Notes: generated by a model from the letters alone, not told the origin. DNA of 64,000 nucleotides from Orobanche coerulescens (GCA_033398695.1 CM065802.1:135890096-135954095); one strand, 5' to 3'. Positions 45,541 to 58,344 are shown, counted from the first letter of the stretch. Numbers and translations are program-made.

Positions 45541-48006
45541 ATGACAATGAACCCACTCGCTATACTACTTGAAAAGAACGTCCTGACTGGTCCGAACTAT
45601 GTGGACTGGATTCGGAACTTGAGGATTGTCCTAACTATGGAAATGCTGGGATACGTCATGGAGGCGGACATCCCAGCGGCTCCTGCAAGAACCCGAGCCA
45701 ATCAGGAAGATGTCGATGCCCATGAGAAATGGGTAAAAGACGACATAAGAGTGCGAGGGTACATGTTAGGCTCAATGACCAACGAGCTTCAACGTGCCCA
45801 TGAAAAAATGACGTCTTCACGAGCCATCTTAGCGCACCTGGCTGAGCTTTATGTAGAGCATAGCCGAACTGCTAGATATGAGATATCAAAGCAATTATTC
45901 GGCGCCAGGATGAAGGAAGGAGAGAGGGTTGGGGACCATGTCCTCAAGATGATCTCGATGATTGAGAGATTGGAAGCTCTTGATTTTCAGATGCATGCAT
46001 CTCTCCAAACTGACCTTATCCTGCAGTCACTTCCTGACTCCTTTTCACAATTTGTCATGAACTTCAACTGCAATGAGATTGCATGTAACTTAGCTGGGCT
46101 AATGAACAAACTGACGACTGCCCAGTCTCAGATGAAGACAAAGGGAAAGGAAGCTGCACTTGTGATTTCTTCTGGGACTTGGAAGTCCAAGAATAAGAAG
46201 AAAAAGAACAAGAAGCAGTTAGGTCCAATAGCCAAGATCGACAAGGGAAAGGGCAAGGCCCCAATGGTTCAAAAGAGCAAGGGGGCCAAGAAAACGGATG
46301 TATGCCTCAACTGCGGTGAGCTAGGCCACTGGAAGAGGTATTGTCCAAAGCTTGACCGTAATGTGTCTTCAGGTACAGAACTACTAGTTTTAGAAACAAA
46401 GTGTTCTGTAACTGTATATTCTACTTCTTGGATACTTGATTCCGGTGCGAGTTCTCACATTTGTACAATGAATCAGGATCTGGAACGAAGTAGGAAGCTG
46501 GATTCAGGGGAGGTGATGGTCACCGTCGGAAGTGGGCATAGTGTCGAGGCTTCTGATATCGGATCCCTTATGTTGGATTTAGAATCTGGTTTTATTCTTA
46601 CTTTAGATGATGAACATGTTTTGCCCAAGGGGCACAAGAATATTGTATCAATTCCGGTCATGGACCGAAAGAGATTTCACTTCTTTATTGGAGATGGGTC
46701 CTGTCGTATTTATTTCAGAAATAAATTGGTTGGTACTACTACATTATTAAATGGTTTATACCATTTAAATTTAAAGAATAAAACAACTGTGAACACTATA
46801 ACTAGGAAGCGTGGTAGGGATGAAACAAACCAAGCACTTAAGTGGCATCTTAGACTTGGTCATATCGGTCAGACCAAGGTTCATAAAATGGAGAAAGATG
46901 GGCTTACAGGTCCATTGGGATCAGATCCCTATCCAACTTGTGAATCTTGCCTTCAAGGCAAAATGACTAAGTTACCCTTCGCAGGGACTTTTGAAAGAGC
47001 TGCTGAAAAACTTGGATTGATCCATACCGACGTCTGTGGCCCTTTTGAAGTGGCACGAGACGGTTCTCAATATTTCATTACATTCACTGATGACCATACC
47101 AGGTATGGATTCGTGTACTTAATGAAACATAAGTCTGAAGCTTTTGATAAATTCAAGGAATTTAAAGCCCTAGTTGAAAATCAAACATGTAACCGTGTTA
47201 AGACTCTTCGGTCAGACCGGGGTGGTGAGTACATGAGTACCGAATTTGATGAGTTCTTAAAAGAACAAGGAATAGTGTCACAATTCACTCCTCCAGCTAC
47301 TCCACAATTAAATGGTGTATCAGAAAGAAGGAACCGAACCTTGTTGGACATGGTTCGCTCCATGCTTAACTATACTGATCTACCGATTTATCTGTGGGGT
47401 TACGCACTCCTTACTGCTGTGCATATCTTGAACAGATGTCCTTCCAAATCCGTTCCTAAGACTCCCCATGAGATGTGGAGAGGTAGGAAACCAAGTCTTA
47501 ATCACATTAGGATTTGGCGATGCCCTGCTTATGTCAAGAAGACTAAAGTAGAGAAATTGGAAACTAGGTCTGTGAAAGGTCGTTTCATAGGATATCCATG
47601 AGATTCCATGGGATATCTATTCTACATGCACGAAGATCATAGGATCATCGTTGCTATACAAGCACACTTCCTGGAAGATCAGTTTATTCAGGAAGGAGGG
47701 GCAGGTAGAAATATTTCTTTGGAAGAAATAAAAGAAACACCAAATGAGACACATATGCAAGATATTAGAACCCAACCTTCTGAAATACAAACACAACCTC
47801 GCAAGTCTAGTAGAATTTCTCAAATACCTGAGAGGTATGTCTATCTGCATCAAGAGGAACTGGGTGTCCATGAGATGACAGAAAGTAGTCAAGAGAATGA
47901 TCCTTCTACATACGACCAAGCGATGGTAGACGTTGACTCCACCAAGTGGCAAGAAGCTATGGAAGCTGAGATAGACTCAATGCATGCTAATCAGTGCGGA
48001 CTTTAG
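45541..48006 (+). pseudogene. Copia-2 gag, protease and integrase (one long frame, then broken)
   Basis: The start MTMNPLAILLEKN at 45541 gives 686 open codons. In order they hold the UBN2-type Gag domain, a Lys-rich stretch, zinc knuckle CLNCGELGHWKRYC, protease DSGASSHIC, the HHCC pre-integrase region (WHLRLGHIGQTK ... CESCLQGK) and the integrase core with Asp in HTDVCG, Asp in RSDRGGEY and Glu in GVSERRNRT. A TGA at 47599-47601 interrupts; the same frame then continues to 48006 through FLEDQFIQEGG and the variable linker. This is the best preserved polyprotein in the window. Confidence 0.92.
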
Positions 48007-49460
48007 TAGATCGTCCTAAAGGCATAGTGCCTATTCGAAACAAATGGATCTATAAGAGAAAGACGATGGAGATGGCAAGGTTGATACCTATAAGGCCGGG
48101 CTTGTGGCAAAGGGTTATTCCCAAAGAGAAGGAATCGATTACTTGAGACCTTCTACTTTGTAGATATGATTAAGTCTATTCGCATGATGCTTGCTATAGC
48201 AGCCCACTTAGATTATGAAATATGGCAAATGGATGTGAAAATAGCATTCCTAAATGGATTCCTCGAGGAGGAGATTTACATGGAATGACTAAGGGATTCA
48301 TATCTCAAACCAATATTCATAAAGTATGCAAACTTCAGCGTTATTTATGGATCAAGCAAGCTTCACGGAGTTGGAATCTTCGTTTTAACGAGACAGTCAA
48401 AGAGTTTGATTTTGTCCAAAACGAAGAAGAGCCCTGTATTTACAAGACGGTTAGTGGGAGCAAAATTACGTTCTTAATACTATATGTAGATGACATTCTA
48501 CTTATAGGAAACGACGTAGGAATGCTCGATTCGTGAAAGCTTGGCTTTCTAAAGAGTTCTCAATGAAAGACTTGGGAGAAGCAACCTATATTCTGGGTAT
48601 TCGTCTCTACCGGGATAGAGCGAAAAGAATGTTAGGTCTTTTCCAAGCCCTCTACATAGAAAAGATCCTGAAGCGATTTAGGATGGAAGATTCTAAAAGA
48701 GGGTTTCTACCTATGCAACATGGTGCAAAACTTTCTTTAAAGATGTGTCCTCAAGGTGAAGAAGATAGAAAGGAAATGAGCAAGGTACCTTATGCTTCGG
48801 CAGTAGGTAGCCTTATGTATGCAATGATTTGCACTAGACCAGACATTGCCTATGCTGTGAGCGTAGTAAGTCGGTTTCGCCAAATCCAGTAAGTGAACAT
48901 TGATCGTCAGAAAGAACATTCTTAAGTACCTAAGGAGGACTAAAGACTTGGTTCTTACATACGGCGGTGGAGAACTAAGAGTGATGGGTTATACGGACTC
49001 AGATTTTTCTGGGGACATGGATGCTCGATGTCCACATCAGGTATATCTTTACGCCGAATGGTGGAGCAGCTTGGAGAAGTGCCAAGCAAAGTTCGATCGC
49101 TATCTCTATATGTCAAGCCGACATCGTGCAAACACGGAGGCTGCTAAAGAATCTTTTTGGATAAAGAAGTTCACTGAGGAACTTCAAGTGGTTCCTAATG
49201 CAGAGAAGCCCGTGACACTGTTTTGTGACAACGACGAAGCTGTTGCACAGGATAAGGAGCCTAGGGCTCACCACAACACCAAACATATTGCGATAAAATA
49301 TCATTTTGTTAGAGAAATGGTTCGGGATGGGAATGTTACACTGCAGAGAGTAGACACAGCAAATAACGTTGCTGATCTGCTTACCAAGCCACTATCTCAG
49401 AAGGTCTTAGAGAGACATCTAGAGAGTATGGGTATTAGATACCATAGTTTGTGGCATTGA
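48007..49460 (+). pseudogene. Copia-2 RT and RNase H (several frameshifts)
   Basis: RT motifs appear across frames: WQMDVKIAFLNGFLEEE near 48220, QNEEEPCIYKTV, and the catalytic YVDD (YVDDILLIGND) intact near 48482. Then come MKDLGEATYILGIRLYRD and the RNase H start GYTDSDFSGD. The RNase H end, DTANNVADLLTKPLSQKVLERHL, stops at 49460. At least four frame changes (near 48010, 48290, 48535 and 48895) prevent a single product. Confidence 0.88.
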
Positions 49461-49475
49461 GTGCAAGTGGGAGAT
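49461..49475 (+). other. Copia-2 polypurine tract
   Basis: GTGCAAGTGGGAGAT directly precedes the 3' LTR start TGTTAGG and follows the RNase H stop codon. It is identical to the Copia-1 tract. Confidence 0.88.
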
Positions 49476-51304
49476 TGTTAGGAATATATACCCTCGAATG
49501 CCACTCAGAGGATGAGAGAGTGAGAGCAATTGTATTGTAATTATGAATATTATATTTAATAAGGCAATTATTATTTCTATATTATTGTATATCACTGGCA
49601 TTGTGATTTGGTATATAGAATAATAGTCCTTGCATTTGAGAGTGAACATTCTACTTCTTATGGAGAAAAGAAGATAGGCACTAGAAGTGTTTAGAGCTCG
49701 AATGCTTAACTAGTTCGCAAGTCGATAAAACTTAACAGGACATTAAGTTTTAATAAGACTTGTATAACTGATGCTAGGACGGGTGCAAATCTTGATAGCA
49801 TAGTTATAAGTATATTGGTGGGACCAGTATACTCGAACACGACTCATACTCGATTCAGTCACACGGTATTCACTCTCGGAGAGTCGATGACGAATCGAAA
49901 GGTTGTGATAGTATACGTGGACCTTTGACTTGAGGGTTCGGAGAAGATGTGCTGTGACGTTTAGTTTGTCATTAGAGTAGTTAGACTCATTTGCTTAATT
50001 GCGAGTCGACCTCGAAGTGCGGACTATACGGGCAGTAGCGATCTTTATCGTACGCCAAGAAAGGATTCTATATCTGTTAGTGAGCAGCGAATGTCCTATA
50101 CGGTTAATGGCGAATAAGATCATAAGTCTTTGGCCAAAGCATTCGATATAGTCGTATTAGATACACTATTAATCGATCGGTCTTGATTTGTATTAACACA
50201 TGTATAGAGTCTAGTCAACAAGAGGGTTTGACTTTACCGTGACCGAAGATTTGACCGGGACATCCGATGAAGGGTCTATACGTATATGGTATTAATGACA
50301 TAATGGTTACGGAATGATTCGTTCATTCGTTCTCGCCGGGTTTACAAAGGCGCCCGCTAGCATTGGCTAAGTGTCGCCGCACTCATTGATTCCTCCCAAT
50401 GCCTACCGAGACGAACCTACGGAGTCGCGCAATGTGATCATTGACGGATAAATATGAATTAATAATCTCTCTTATAATATTAGATATTAGTGATTTATCG
50501 GATAAATCAAATAGCGGTGTTATGAATTGTAAGTAAGTTACTCGGTGATTACTTTAATTCATAAATTATATTTCTTAGAGAAATGTATATTTGTGTTTGA
50601 TATAACTAATTAATTGGATTAATTAATTAGTATAAACACATTGGAAATAAAACGGATTCGTTTGACGGAAATCCGATTCACGAGGGATTCGTTTGACGAA
50701 CATCCAATACACGAGCCGAATTAACTCGACCCGTTTCTTGGAAGATTCCCTATAAGGCCCCCCCTCCTCTCTACTTTGTCTCTCTCTCATTATATAATAT
50801 ACTTGTGGGATCATGTGAGGTGTAGAGATGCTTTTAAAAGCATCTTCTACATGTGAGGCTTGTAATCATTTGTGAAAAGAAAGTCTTTTAATCATAAAAG
50901 TCTCCTTCTTCCTTCCCCAAGTGAAAATTTCGTTTTTGAGAGAGCATCAAGAGTGAGAAAAATTTTCTACACCATATACTTGATCTTAGAGACAAGTTAT
51001 TAGTAGAAAAGATCGAGAGAAAAATTCCTACAAGCTTCCCTAGCCGCATTCTTAGAGAAAGGAAGTTTGCTGATTTTTCCGTCAAGTTGCGGCGTGTGAA
51101 GTAGAGGCACCGTGCTTTCGGTGTTTGGAACGAAGGGCTCTTCATCATCATCATCATCATACGAAGGTATTTCAGAGACATCAAAGGTATGGGACTTTGA
51201 TTCCTTGATCTTCGTATTTCTTTTCGTATATACGTTACTTGATAGATCCTCTTAGGGATTCCGTTTATTCTTCCGCTGCGTTTATTTTCTGTGGAATCCC
51301 AACA
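49476..51304 (+). repeat. Copia-2 3' LTR
   Basis: It pairs with 41990-43844, with several one-base gaps between 49935 and 50420 and 6 CAT units (51143-51160). The long minus-strand frame at 50888-51370 runs from LTR into gypsy sequence and is not a gene. Confidence 0.93.
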
Positions 51305-53767
51305 ATGAGGTGCTTGGCTCGTCGATCTCCATTGGCTGAATGTCGATCGCCTCAATGTTATAAATGGCACGGGAAGCGTTTAAAGGGGAAGTTACGACAC
51401 AGGAGTAATTCAAACATTTCTTTGCCATTAGCTGGTCTCCTTTTACAGTACCGACCGTCCCATCGGCAGTGGGGAACTTGATACAGTAAAAGAAAGAAGA
51501 GGCGACCGCCTCGAAGGTTTCTAGAAAGGGGCTACCTAGGAACCCATTATAGATGTTGGGCCTATCTATGATTACAAAATTGAGGTTCCTAGTGATCCTA
51601 ACCTTGGGATCGTAACAGCATATTAGCTCGACAGAGAGCTTGATCCTTCCATAGGCTTAGACCGTGTTGTCGCCGAACCTTTGAAGCACGGTATCAAATG
51701 GCTTGATAAACTTGGTCAGGTTGCCGAGCTGGTCCATAACAGATTTGATATGATATTGCAAAATCTCCCATTGTCAACCAGCACGCAGTCGACCATTTTC
51801 CCAAGGATACATGCATAGATTACCAATGCATCCTCTTTGGGGCACTGCACTCCCTCCCTATCCTTGTTGGAGAAGGTGATGAGCGCGTCTCTGGAGATGG
51901 TCGGCTCTGGGGGCACCACGATATGGACCCCGGCGAACGCCCTCAACTCGGCCTTCCGCTTTCTATTTGATATGGTGAAAACCGGGGAAACGCCTCTGAG
52001 GTTTCCACCTCCCGACTGAAGCATATTGATCCAGCCACCGGGGTTGATCGGAGGGATTGACTCGTCTGAGTACTCCAGCTCGATTTGCTCGATCCTGGCG
52101 ACCGGATTGGGAGGGATTCCGTTGTTCTGTCGGCGATCGCGTCCTCCGGCCCTTTCTGCCCGGGGTTCTGGCTTGGTCACCAAGTTGTCCAACTTGCCTT
52201 CCTCAAACAGTCTCCAGAGTTGTCTGAGGAGGTCGCGGTACTGGCTGGTGTTGTGGCTGGGACTTTTGTGGTAGGCACAAAATTTACTGCGGTCCAGATG
52301 ACCATTATCCCTCATTGGCTTTGGTTTGCTAAGCCACTCGCGCCCCTTGATGGCATTGAAAATATGGGTTGGAGACAGATTGAGGTTGCGGAGGAGGTGA
52401 ACTTCCACATCCTCGAAGGCCTTGAACTCACCGGGCGGCTTTGCGACCGCCTTTCTGGGTTTGGCGACTGCCTTCTTCGGGACGAGGGATGGCGCCTTCC
52501 CTTCTCCGGTATATCCCTCGCCTAAGCGAAGGGTGAGCATCCTCTGCCTAGCCAGAAAGTCGGCGGCCCTGACGCGGAAGATCGTGTAGGTCGGGGGGAT
52601 GTCCTTCGTGAGGTGCCTGAACATGGGTGAATGGCCATAGAATCCCCCTAGGACCGAGTAGAAGGCGAGCTCGTCGCTAATGGGCTCGCCGGTGAGGACT
52701 ATTTCATTCACCCAGTCGATGTAGTCTTCGTTGGGCACGTCCTTCCCTTGCCTGATCTTCATCATGCGGTGGGGGCCTTCTGACCGAGCAGCTTTGGCGG
52801 CAAAATACGACGTGAAGTCATTCGCCAGTTTCTCAAAACAGTTGATTGAGTGCGGTGGAAACGAGATGTACCACCTATGGGCAAGATCGCCCAATGTAAA
52901 TGGGAACATTCTGCACTTCGTCGCGTCCGATGCCCCGCATCCGGTCATGTAGATCCGGAACTTGCTCAAGTGGGTCTCCAGATCCGATCTCCCCTCATAT
53001 AGAGGTGTTTGAGGAGGAGCGATCTTCGGTTGTACGGGGGCGAGCTCGATCTGGACTGCGAACGGCTCACTCGGTCCGGCGATCGATCTCTTGGCGCCTG
53101 CCCCAGTTTCTATGAGCGCCTTCATTTCGTCGACCTGGCGCTGCATTGCGGCCATCGCCATAGCCTGACTGCTCGTGGATTGGCTCTCGGAGCGGGAGCC
53201 GAGGCGATCATGTACCGATCTCCTGGCCCCGTGGTAGGTGACGAGGTATCCGCCACCGAGCTCAATTCTTGGGAGAGTGGGAGCCCGTTGGCCGGCCTGT
53301 CTTCTGGGAGTTGGGTACGCCGAACTCCTGGTGACGAATTCGGACTCCGTTGTCTCCCGGCTGGGGCCCGAATGCCCGGGCCGCCATGACGGATCACTCC
53401 CTAGGCGGATGAAGATGGAATCGTCCCGCCTTATGAGCGCCTTTTCCTGCGGCTCGGGGCTTTCTGACGATTTCTCGATATATAGCCCCTTGAGCTTCCG
53501 CTTGCCTGCACGGCAGATGGCTGATGGAGTAATGGTGGGCGAGTCGCATGCTCTCCGTCACTCCCTTAGGATGGCCATGGCCTCCTCGATCTGTTCCGCG
53601 GTTTGGAACTGATCGAGTGAGAGGCTGGGGCCGTCCATCGGGGGCGGGAGTGAGAGTCTAGCGTCGCCGTGGTCGCCTTCCGCCGCAGGTTAGGACTCGG
53701 CCTGGGCCGGAATAAGGTGTCCGGCGGATCGTAGGGTGGCTCTTTTCGAGGTCGTGGCAGACATCAT
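51305..53767 (-). pseudogene. Tat gag and protease, copy B (full length, with stops)
   Basis: A continuous minus-strand frame can be followed from ATG 53767 (MMSATTSKRATLRS) to 51716, broken only by a TAA near 53690 and a TGA near 53565. From 53161 (MAMAAMQRQVDEMK) it is open for 481 codons: capsid domain with FTLGDLAHRWY, Cys/His region CAYHKSPSHNTSQY with the last Cys lost, and protease site LVDNGRF, where copy A has LVDNGSF. Beyond 51716 the protease continues out of frame to the Copia-2 insertion. Confidence 0.82.
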
Positions 53768-53894
53768 GATTCTGAAGGTTTTTCTTTGAAGAACAGTGAG
53801 TGTTTCTTCAAGTATATGCTCCGGAGAACAGTGAGTGTTCTTCGAAGCGGTCGGGAATAAAATGAAGGTAGAGCCCCCTCCTTCTAGCGCTAAT
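53768..53894 (-). other. Tat leader and unusual primer binding region
   Basis: In element sense the 5' LTR is followed by ATTAGCGCTAGAAGGAGGG. It does not open with the TGG expected of a standard tRNA primer site (compare the ATTGGCGCC... form common in related plant elements). A word GAACAGTGAGTGTT is repeated in the leader. Confidence 0.5.
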
Positions 53895-54789
53895 TGTTGT
53901 TACCCAAAATATTATCCGGAGATGATATGCTAGAATGGACGAGTAACAAACAAAATGCGAGAGCACGTCCGTGGGGAAATAAATAACACAAGATTTTCCG
54001 GGGTTATTAGTCCCGCGCTTGAATGCTCTCGTGAGATGTTATTAATATGAATACTTGTGAGTACAAATATTAATGTTAGAGTACAATTACAATGAGTGCA
54101 AAGACCCTAGTTATCTTAGCTATCGAGTGCTGAAGATTGCCGGAAGAACCAAAGTTGAAGCTCTGTGAGTTCTTGTTACAAAGATGAGGAATTCTCTGTA
54201 TTGTTTGCTGTGTGTAATCGTTTTAGTGTTTTCACTGTCACTCTTACTGTGTTAACGTTGTCACTGTCCTGTTGCCAATGCTGGAGGCCTCCTATTTATA
54301 GGAGAAAAGGGTTGTTGGGACGTCTCCGTCAACCGCGGGCGATCGCCGTTCCTGCATTTAAATAAGGCGGGCGATCGTCCTAACACGTGGGACTGTTTCC
54401 TTAAAGTCCGCAGCTGCTGCTGGCAGCCAGATGCGCGAACCAATGAGGTCCCACCTAGGACATTTAGGCGGGTCTCTCGGTAGGTGAGGCCGTCCTTATC
54501 ACTGACAGCTGCTGATGGGCTGGAGTAGGGCCTGATCTTGCGGCACCTTTTGCGGATCTGCATGTGGGTCTTCACCCGAGATTCGGTCTTCGCATACTTT
54601 GACGGGTGTCGTATTCACATGTGGCACGGGACGGTTGTCCCCGGTCGGACATTAGAGGCGATCGCCAGATACCAAAAAACGATCGCCTTGGACGTCGATC
54701 GCTAGGCACTTGCCCAGCATCTGTCTTCTTTGGTTGGCTCCCGACCATTATGCCGATCGCCATTGAGGCGTATAAATCGCCGCACAACA
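53895..54789 (-). repeat. Tat 5' LTR (895 bp)
   Basis: It pairs with 28445-29374 and lacks 35 bp near 54447 relative to that copy. It carries the inverted-repeat TATA box (54289-54304) and CGATCG words. It is flanked by the target duplication GTATT on its outer side. Confidence 0.92.
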
Positions 54790-56443
54790 GTATTACAGTG
54801 CCGTGAATCCCGTGTGGTACCCACAAGGTAAGTGTATGAAATAGACATTTTAAAGAAATTACAATAAAATGAGAAGTCCATGGTTACATATCATGAGCCG
54901 AAAGGTTTTAAGAAGAAACATAATTCAATGTTCGATTATTACATAACGGATGTTTTAAAAGATCAAATTTAATTTAAGCAGCGGCAAGAGTTTATTCCAA
55001 CACCGTTCAAGTCTGACCGGACCCCTCAGGAATGTCCTGCACATGATCAACAAATTTACCTGGCATGACAAATCATGCCAGGTAACCAGGGTCAGAGAAT
55101 GCATACCAATAACAATTACTAGCAACGATATACAAAATTTTACCAAACACAGTGCCACATAACCAACAGAAAATATTTTACCACACGACCAACGTTGTCT
55201 TTCTCTTTTTATCACATAAACCCCAATGTCGCAACCAAGGGTCAGGAAAGTATCCACACAGGAATACCCCGGAACGTAGGTGCCCGATTTGGGTCTTATC
55301 CCCTAACACATTTCCATACGGGTACCATACAGGTTTTATCCCCAACACATCGGCCCATTTATAACACATTCTTAGAGAAAGACAACCGTCGGCATTTATC
55401 ACAATGGCACATTCATGAATACGAACAATTCAATAATATTAGCATTTCTCGAGCAAGATTTCACTTTCCTTTGATCCGACGGTAGGTGCCTTATGATAAC
55501 TGGGATCTCCACGCCCGATCGAGCTTTACCTAGTCACGTAATATCCGATTAACACCTCGTACGAATCATGATGAATAGAACTAGTCTCCCTTCCCTTCCC
55601 TAACCGGGTTCCTAACGTAGTCTTAATTGCCAATGCTAGTATCGTGCTTCTAAGTTCACAAGCAATACATACCACTATGTCATTCGATTCTACGGTTAAC
55701 ATTAGCTATATCGATTTGTTCAACAAGATTACCTCAATCATCATTTGGTTAGCAACAAACGATTATAGCATAATCGAATCCCATAACTTCTAATTCAATT
55801 CTCTATTCCGAGTATTTCAATCGGTGGATTATCATTTTACACAATGATTTCGGCGTTTGATTCTCAATGACATTAATACTATCGAATTAATTCTCCTAGT
55901 TAATTTAGCATTGATAATCATATGGCAAGAGTAGGTTACGACTAATTTATCAAACGGTGATGGATTCCTACGAAATTATCCTATAATTTATTCGTCGAAT
56001 TTACATAATCCAAATGTAAATTAAGATGGAAGTTATCATATATGAATTTTACAACGAGTTGTATGAAAACGAAATATACGAACAATGATAACCCCAATTA
56101 CTACAACTTCGTCCGTTTAGATTGTCTACGAGATTTAGCAAAATCTACCCAAGTACCTATAATCTAACAAGTAATAATCAACAACATTGAAGAGATTACC
56201 CCTAGGATTGATAGGCTTACCTCAATAGATGAAGAACAATGAGGAAAGATAATAAATCAACCAGATCCATGAGGAGAAACGAGGAATGGGTCGAATGACA
56301 TGGATAATCTTCACCGGAGCTTACGAAATCACCTCCTCTATGTTAATTCAAGTGTATGAGAGGCCAAGAATCGAGTATAAGGCTATGGAAAATCTTCAAG
56401 AGTGCTTCACTTCAAGTTTGGGTCGGGCGAAATGAAGGTGGGA

Positions 56444-56460
56444 GTGTTATTTTATAACAC
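56444..56460 (-). promoter_or_regulatory. Gypsy-2 LTR TATA box inside a 7-bp-arm inverted repeat
   Basis: GTGTTAT and ATAACAC pair perfectly around TTT. In element sense the centre reads TATAAAATA, a good TATA box. It directly adjoins the palindrome array. Confidence 0.7.
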
Positions 56461-56466
56461 TCGATC

Positions 56467-56836
56467 TCGTTAACGTACATTAACCTTCTAGGATTTACGT
56501 ACGTAAAGCGTGTTACGTACGCTATGTGCGATGGTTAACGTACGTAAAGGTCGTCCAGAGGTCACTGACTGAAATGTGCCCATCTTTTACGTACGTAAGT
56601 CGTTCTTTCATACGTAAGGCTCCAGACTGTAGTGTATGCTAAGCTTGGCGGATAGCGTATGTTATGAGGAGTTGACTCATTTGTCTTCTAGCCCGCCGAA
56701 AGTATCTCAATCCGCATCAAAAGGAAGATTCTGGTCGGGAGACCAACTCAACCGTTACGTACGTAATCGAGATACATTAACGTACGTAATACATCTAATT
56801 TAGCGTGCGTAATGCATATACTATAACGTGTGTTAG
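56467..56836 (-). repeat. U3 array of about 12 near-palindromes, type TTACGTACGTAA
   Basis: Units include TTAACGTACATTAA, TTTACGTACGTAAA, GTTACGTACGCTA, TTAACGTACGTAAA, TAGTGTATGCTA, TAGCGTATGTTA, GTTACGTACGTAAT and TAACGTGTGTTA. As in the other Tekay LTRs they fill U3 up to the TATA region, with a CCAG...CACTGACTG module among them. Confidence 0.85.
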
Positions 56837-57108
56837 ACATTCAATCCCTTAGCCACATATCATATTTTAACCATCTCGGAGTGACCATCCTTCCCACTCG
56901 TCAACAATTATCGGGGAACAAGACGTTGGACACCGTCATATTCGCACCGACGATTGTCCAACGGCGTCAAGGCGTGTCACCTCAGTTTCATCCACATCGC
57001 ACAATTGTATAGCATTTAATGAAATAAATAAAGAAAGAAAAACAACATCACATTACAATAAATCACACAGTACAAGGTAATTAAGCATGAAATACCGGTG
57101 GTATTACA

Positions 57109-57142
57109 TATCACCCCCCCTTAAAATAATTTCGTCCCGAAA
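57109..57142 (-). other. Gypsy-2 polypurine tract and pre-tract motif
   Basis: Element sense shows TTTCGGGACGAAA, then an A/T stretch, then AAGGGGGGGTGATA next to the LTR. This matches the order in the other Tekay copies. Confidence 0.82.
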
Positions 57143-58320
57143 CTAAGAAAATAACTCGGGATGACTCTCCTTCATGCTCGACTCGGTCTCCCAAGTCGTT
57201 TCTTCTATGCCGTGGTGCGACCACTGAACCTTCACGAGGGGTATGGCTTTATTTCGCAATATCTTCATAGGTCGATCCAAGATGGCGATCGGTACCTCTC
57301 TAATGGTAGCATCATCGGAAATTTCCACTTCTTCGAAATTGAGTTTGTGACTCGGATCATAGACATACTTCCTTAACTGGGAGACGTGGAAGAAGTTATG
57401 CACTCCATCCAGATGCGGCGGCAGAGCCAACCGATACGCAAGCTTCCCTACCCGGTCCAATATCTCAACGGGCCTATAAATATTGGGCTTAACTAGCCCT
57501 TTTGGCCGAAACGTTGGATACCCGCCATAGGTGATACTTTGACCCAAACATTATCCCCGAATGCAAATTCTAACGGTCGCTGTCGATTTTCGGCATAAGA
57601 TTTCTGTCGGCTCTGTGCTGCTAGCATGTGCTTTAGAACAATAGAGATCTTCTTAATGGACTCCTGGATCAGGTCTAACTCGGTAACCGCGGGGTCAGAA
57701 GCATCATCCCAGCATAACGGCGACTTGCATCTTCGCCCATACAGGGCCTCAAACGGTGCCATGCCTATGCTTAAATTCCAGCTGTTGTTGTACGAAAACT
57801 CCACCAATCCCAGATGCCTAGCCCAATCCTTACCCCAATCGAGCACACGTGCCCTCAACATATCTTCCCAGGTTTGAATCGTACATTCGGTCTGTCCATC
57901 CGTCTGAGGGTGATAAGTCGTGCTAAAATGTATTTGGGTCCCCATAGCTTTATGGACGGCTTTCCAAAAACGAGACACGTATCTGGTGTCCCTATCCGAG
58001 ATGATGGATGAGGGAACGCCATGCAGCCTCACGATCTCCCTGATGAAAATGGCGGCCAATAGCTCTGTCCCGGTTGTTTCTTGAATAAGAATGAAATGTG
58101 CCGATTTCGTCAATCGATCAACAATGACCCAAATTGTATCCTTTCCTCCCACCGCCGTTGGTAGCTTAGTGATAAAATCCATCGATATGCTCTCCCATTT
58201 CCACTACGGGATGAGTAGGGGTTGCATGATTCCGGCTGGTCTGCGTTGTTCAATCTTCACTTGTTGGCACGTCATACATCGGGCGACGAACCTAGCAACT
58301 TCCCATTTCATATTTTTCCA
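57143..58320 (-). pseudogene. Gypsy-2 integrase and chromodomain (broken)
   Basis: The integrase core shows MDFITKLP (first Asp), ISDRDTRY (second Asp) and QTDGQTECTIQT (Glu present, next residue Cys where Arg is usual). Next come YGRRCKSPLCWDD and LAYRLALPPHLDGVHNFFHVSQLRKY. The chromodomain has VKVQWSHHGIEETTWETE and ends at 57143. A frame change near 57500-57545 separates core from C-terminus; the zinc region upstream (58183-58320) is badly decayed. Confidence 0.86.
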
Positions 58321-58344
58321 CTAAAAACTCTGTCGGAGATCTTT

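Larger units (their letters stand above)
41990..51304 (+). mobile_element. Copia-2: Ty1/copia retrotransposon, degenerate
   Basis: The ends TGTTAGGAATATA and GGAATCCCAACA carry a perfect duplication ATGAG (41985-41989 and 51305-51309). LTRs are 1855 and 1829 bp. Plus-strand order is gag, protease, integrase, RT, RNase H. It is the same lineage as Copia-1, with identical primer and polypurine sites. It lies in copy B of the Tat duplication between gag-protease and RT, so it is the youngest step of this nest. Confidence 0.94.
28445..54789 (-). mobile_element. Tat-like Ty3/gypsy element with internal duplication and antisense gene
   Basis: The ends are TGTTGTTACCC and CGCACAACA, with a perfect duplication GTATT (28440-28444 and 54790-54794). 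LTRs are 930 and 895 bp. The minus strand carries gag, protease, RT, RNase H, a second RNase-H-like domain and integrase, present twice. The plus strand carries an extra gene near the 3' LTR. Lack of a chromodomain, the dual RNase H region and the antisense ORF are known traits of the Tat lineage. Without Copia-2 it would be about 17 kb. Confidence 0.9.
54795..57108 (-). repeat. Gypsy-2 left (3') LTR, main part
   Basis: It continues from 28444 and matches the right LTR at 61984-63333 closely. The right LTR is cut before the U3 part, so the array and TATA region are seen only here. It ends GGTATTACA next to the polypurine tract. Small frames at 54955-55485 recur in the right LTR but have no motif. 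Confidence 0.9.

Noticed and set aside
50888..51370. Minus-strand frame of 160 codons
   Set aside because: It runs across the Copia-2 LTR end into the Tat element and duplicates the LTR frame at 43413-43724.
54955..55485. Small frames repeated at 62141-62671
   Set aside because: These are paired LTR copies of Gypsy-2, with frames on both strands and no recognisable domain.
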